Origin: Minisyncoccota bacterium
Lineage (GTDB): Bacteria; Patescibacteriota; Minisyncoccia; Phycocordibacterales; UBA9973
Direction of reading: 5' to 3'
DNA length: 52,034 nt
Assembly (NCBI GenBank): GCA_017991395.1
Contig: JAGOQQ010000007.1
Span: 1 to 52,034 of the forward strand
Position numbers and translations under genes: made by a program. Positions 50,412 through 52,034 of this stretch are shown in pieces (position 1 is the stretch's first letter; each line of letters begins with the position of its first letter). The notes under the pieces were generated by a model. The model had not been told where the DNA came from and made no database searches. It was given only the letters and a program-made list of their open reading frames with translations.

Positions 50412-51971
50412 ATGAAAAATCAAACCAAAAAGTTTTTTATTTATACTCGCAAGTCTACGGACGACAAAGACAGACAAGTCCGCAGTATTTCTGACCAGTT
50501 AGCGGAACTCAAAGATTTGGCGTTAAAAGAGCAACTTGAAATTGTTGATGTCTTTGTCGAGAAACAGACCGCCAAAATACCAGGTCGCCCAGTATTTAAC
50601 GAAATGTTAGAGCGTATGGAAAAAGGCGAAGCGTCTGGTATTTTGGCGTGGCATCCCGATAGACTTGCGAGAAATAGCGTTGATGGTGGAAAAATAATTT
50701 ATCTTGTTGATACCGAGATTATTCAAGATTTGAAATTCTCAACTTTTTGGTTTGATCCGACACCGCAAGGAAAATTCATGCTTTCAATCGCTTTTTCGCA
50801 ATCCAAGTATTATGTAGACAACTTGTCGGAGAATATAAAGCGAGGTCATCGCAACAAAGTGAAAGACGGAATATGGCCTCAAATGGCTCCACTTGGATAT
50901 GTGAATAAAAATAGAAAAATTGTTCCCGATGAAAATATCGCACCTTTAATCAAGAAAACATTTGAGGCATATTCGTCTGGGTCTTTCACTTTGCGACAAC
51001 TCCGCGACAAATTTAACGGACTTGGATTGAAGCGAAAAAGCGGAAAGGAACTTGCGGTGTCGAATTATCAAAAACTTTTGAAAAATCCGATATACACAGG
51101 TTTAATGCTGTATAACGGCGAAATACACGAAGGAAAACACGAACCGATTATTACAAAGAAACTTTTTGATTCCGTTCAGGAAGTGATGATGAGGAAAAGT
51201 AAACCTCACTCGAAAGGGTTGAAACCATTTTTATACAGAGGATTTTTCCGTTGCGGAGAATGTGGTTGCTTCATTACCACCGAAACACAAAAAGGTCATA
51301 ACTATTTGCGATGTACCAAACGGAAAAATCCTTGCTCACAAAAATATACTCGTGAGGAAATCATCACTTCCGAAATCCAAAATGAAATCAAAAAAGTTTC
51401 TTTGCCAGACGATTGGACAAAATGGATGATTGCCGAAAATACAAAAGATCGGCAATCCGAAGTCCAATCGTCCACGCTTTTTGTGGATTCTGCAAAAGCC
51501 GATATTTCTCTTTTGGATTCTAAAATTGAGAAGCTGATGAACGCTTACTTAGAGAACGCACTTTCGCTTGAAGAATATCGCGATGCTAAAAGTGCGCTGG
51601 TTGCCTCAAAACAGCTTCTCAAAGAGAAATTATCGGCTTTTGAGCAAAAAGCGAATAATCGGTTCGAACTTACCGAAAAGTTTTTGAAATACAATATGGA
51701 ATTGGCAAACGAGGGAACAAATGAAGAAAAACTTCATTTGTACAAAAAAGCCGGTTCGAACTTTATAATTAAGGATCGAACCGTCTTTTTTGAGCCACGC
51801 GGAGCGTGGAAAAACCTTTTGAATTCGGGAATTTTTGGCGGGAATGCGTTTGTGTCGGCGCTTCGCGCCGACCATATTTTTGGCGGAAATTTGAATTCCG
51901 AATTTTGGCGGTATCTGTTGGACAAAGTTCGAATGTTTTTCGAAGAAAATCCAGATGACCAAAACTACTAA
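50412..51971 (+). CDS. Large serine recombinase
   Basis: 519 residues. Resolvase-type catalytic domain with YTRKS (catalytic Ser15) and WHPDRLARN, then the recombinase domain with PLGYVNKNRKIVPDE and LLKNPIYTGLMLYNGEIHEGKHEPI, a zinc ribbon (FRCGECGCFIT...LRCTKRKNPCSQ) and a coiled-coil (about 375-465). Such enzymes cut and rejoin att sites by integration, excision or inversion. The last ~55 codons (FEPRGAWKNLL to the end) lie inside the terminal repeat. ATG 50412 chosen because the upstream frame is repeat DNA. Confidence 0.9.
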   Translation: MKNQTKKFFIYTRKSTDDKDRQVRSISDQLAELKDLALKEQLEIVDVFVEKQTAKIPGRPVFNEMLERMEKGEASGILAWHPDRLARNSVDGGKIIYLVDTEIIQDLKFSTFWFDPTPQGKFMLSIAFSQSKYYVDNLSENIKRGHRNKVKDGIWPQMAPLGYVNKNRKIVPDENIAPLIKKTFEAYSSGSFTLRQLRDKFNGLGLKRKSGKELAVSNYQKLLKNPIYTGLMLYNGEIHEGKHEPIITKKLFDSVQEVMMRKSKPHSKGLKPFLYRGFFRCGECGCFITTETQKGHNYLRCTKRKNPCSQKYTREEIITSEIQNEIKKVSLPDDWTKWMIAENTKDRQSEVQSSTLFVDSAKADISLLDSKIEKLMNAYLENALSLEEYRDAKSALVASKQLLKEKLSAFEQKANNRFELTEKFLKYNMELANEGTNEEKLHLYKKAGSNFIIKDRTVFFEPRGAWKNLLNSGIFGGNAFVSALRADHIFGGNLNSEFWRYLLDKVRMFFEENPDDQNY

Positions 51972-51972
51972 T
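51790..51972 (+). repeat. Downstream terminal repeat of the recombinase unit
   Basis: Counterpart of 50220-50405, overlapping the recombinase 3' coding end. Followed by GC-rich hairpins (CTCTGTGC-GAA-GCACAGAG, about 51998-52016) up to the window edge. Confidence 0.75.
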
Positions 51973-52034
51973 GTCGCGCATCCGTTGCGCTGGCGCGCCT
52001 CTGTGCGAAGCACAGAGCTTTTCCAAAAGGAAAA

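Noticed and set aside
1-52034. CRISPR array
   Set aside because: No regularly spaced direct repeats with unique spacers and no cas genes were seen; the tandem arrays are short degenerate heptamers or 10-12-mers.

Overview
The window looks like a chromosomal segment of a Patescibacteria/CPR bacterium, most likely a parcubacterial lineage. The inference rests on gene content and style: a divergent type IV secretion (VirB6/VirB4/PrgI/VirB2-like) locus, a PilB/GspE-type ATPase, a compact dnaA-dnaN/rpmH-rnpA-yidD-yidC-jag origin region, many small secreted or membrane proteins of unknown function, AT-rich DNA, standard stop codons (TGA is a stop), and TATACT-type -10 boxes sitting 6-9 bases before many start codons, which points to widespread leaderless mRNAs. 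No rRNA is present. Two tRNA genes (Lys-UUU, Arg-GCG) lie in the right half.

Layout. 1-12.3 kb: an envelope-spanning secretion/conjugation-like locus (large truncated ORF, VirB6/TrbL-like protein, PrgI-like protein on the opposite strand, split TraC/VirB4 modules, Ig-like secreted protein, VirB2-like pilin fused to a possible M15-like peptidase domain, membrane-anchored propeller-like protein). 12.4-17.5 kb: replication-origin region, with DnaA-box clusters before dnaA and between dnaA and dnaN. 17.5-25.9 kb: class A PBP, tyrS, a small acidic protein, a strong candidate stand-alone ncRNA, ruvB, ruvC and pilB/gspE. 26-30.2 kb: two long secreted/surface proteins. 30.2-34.4 kb: tsaE, polA (3'-5' exonuclease domain mostly missing), an isoprenylcysteine-methyltransferase-like protein and a holA-like gene. 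34.4-38 kb: a redox/metal island (YibE/F-like with a His-rich tail, DsbB-like, thioredoxin-like, Fur-family regulator, ZIP-like transporter) with two 7-1-7 palindromic operators between the divergent fur and ZIP genes. 38-44.3 kb: tRNA-Lys and tRNA-Arg, each with odd structured elements built from copies of the tRNA 3' end; trmH, mutM, ruvA, rpsT and small genes. 44.3-47.3 kb: ECF sigma/anti-sigma operon and a divergent cyclase-domain protein. 47.3-52 kb: a mobile region with a remnant of a tRNA-Ser-associated element, a perfect 202-bp inverted repeat flanking a three-gene cargo (cytochrome b5/cytochrome d1 fusion, DoxX-like protein, XRE regulator), then a large serine recombinase whose own ends carry related repeats.

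The most unusual signals are (i) a family of tRNA-3'-end-linked elements in which stems change sequence but keep pairing while loops stay fixed, (ii) a ~200-nt minus-strand RNA with its own consensus promoter and terminator, (iii) the recombinase/inverted-repeat system with its b5-d1 cargo, apparently joined to the 3' end of a tRNA-Ser gene, and (iv) several families of dispersed intergenic repeats, one of which also shows compensatory stem changes. All functions are read from sequence by eye; no database search was run.
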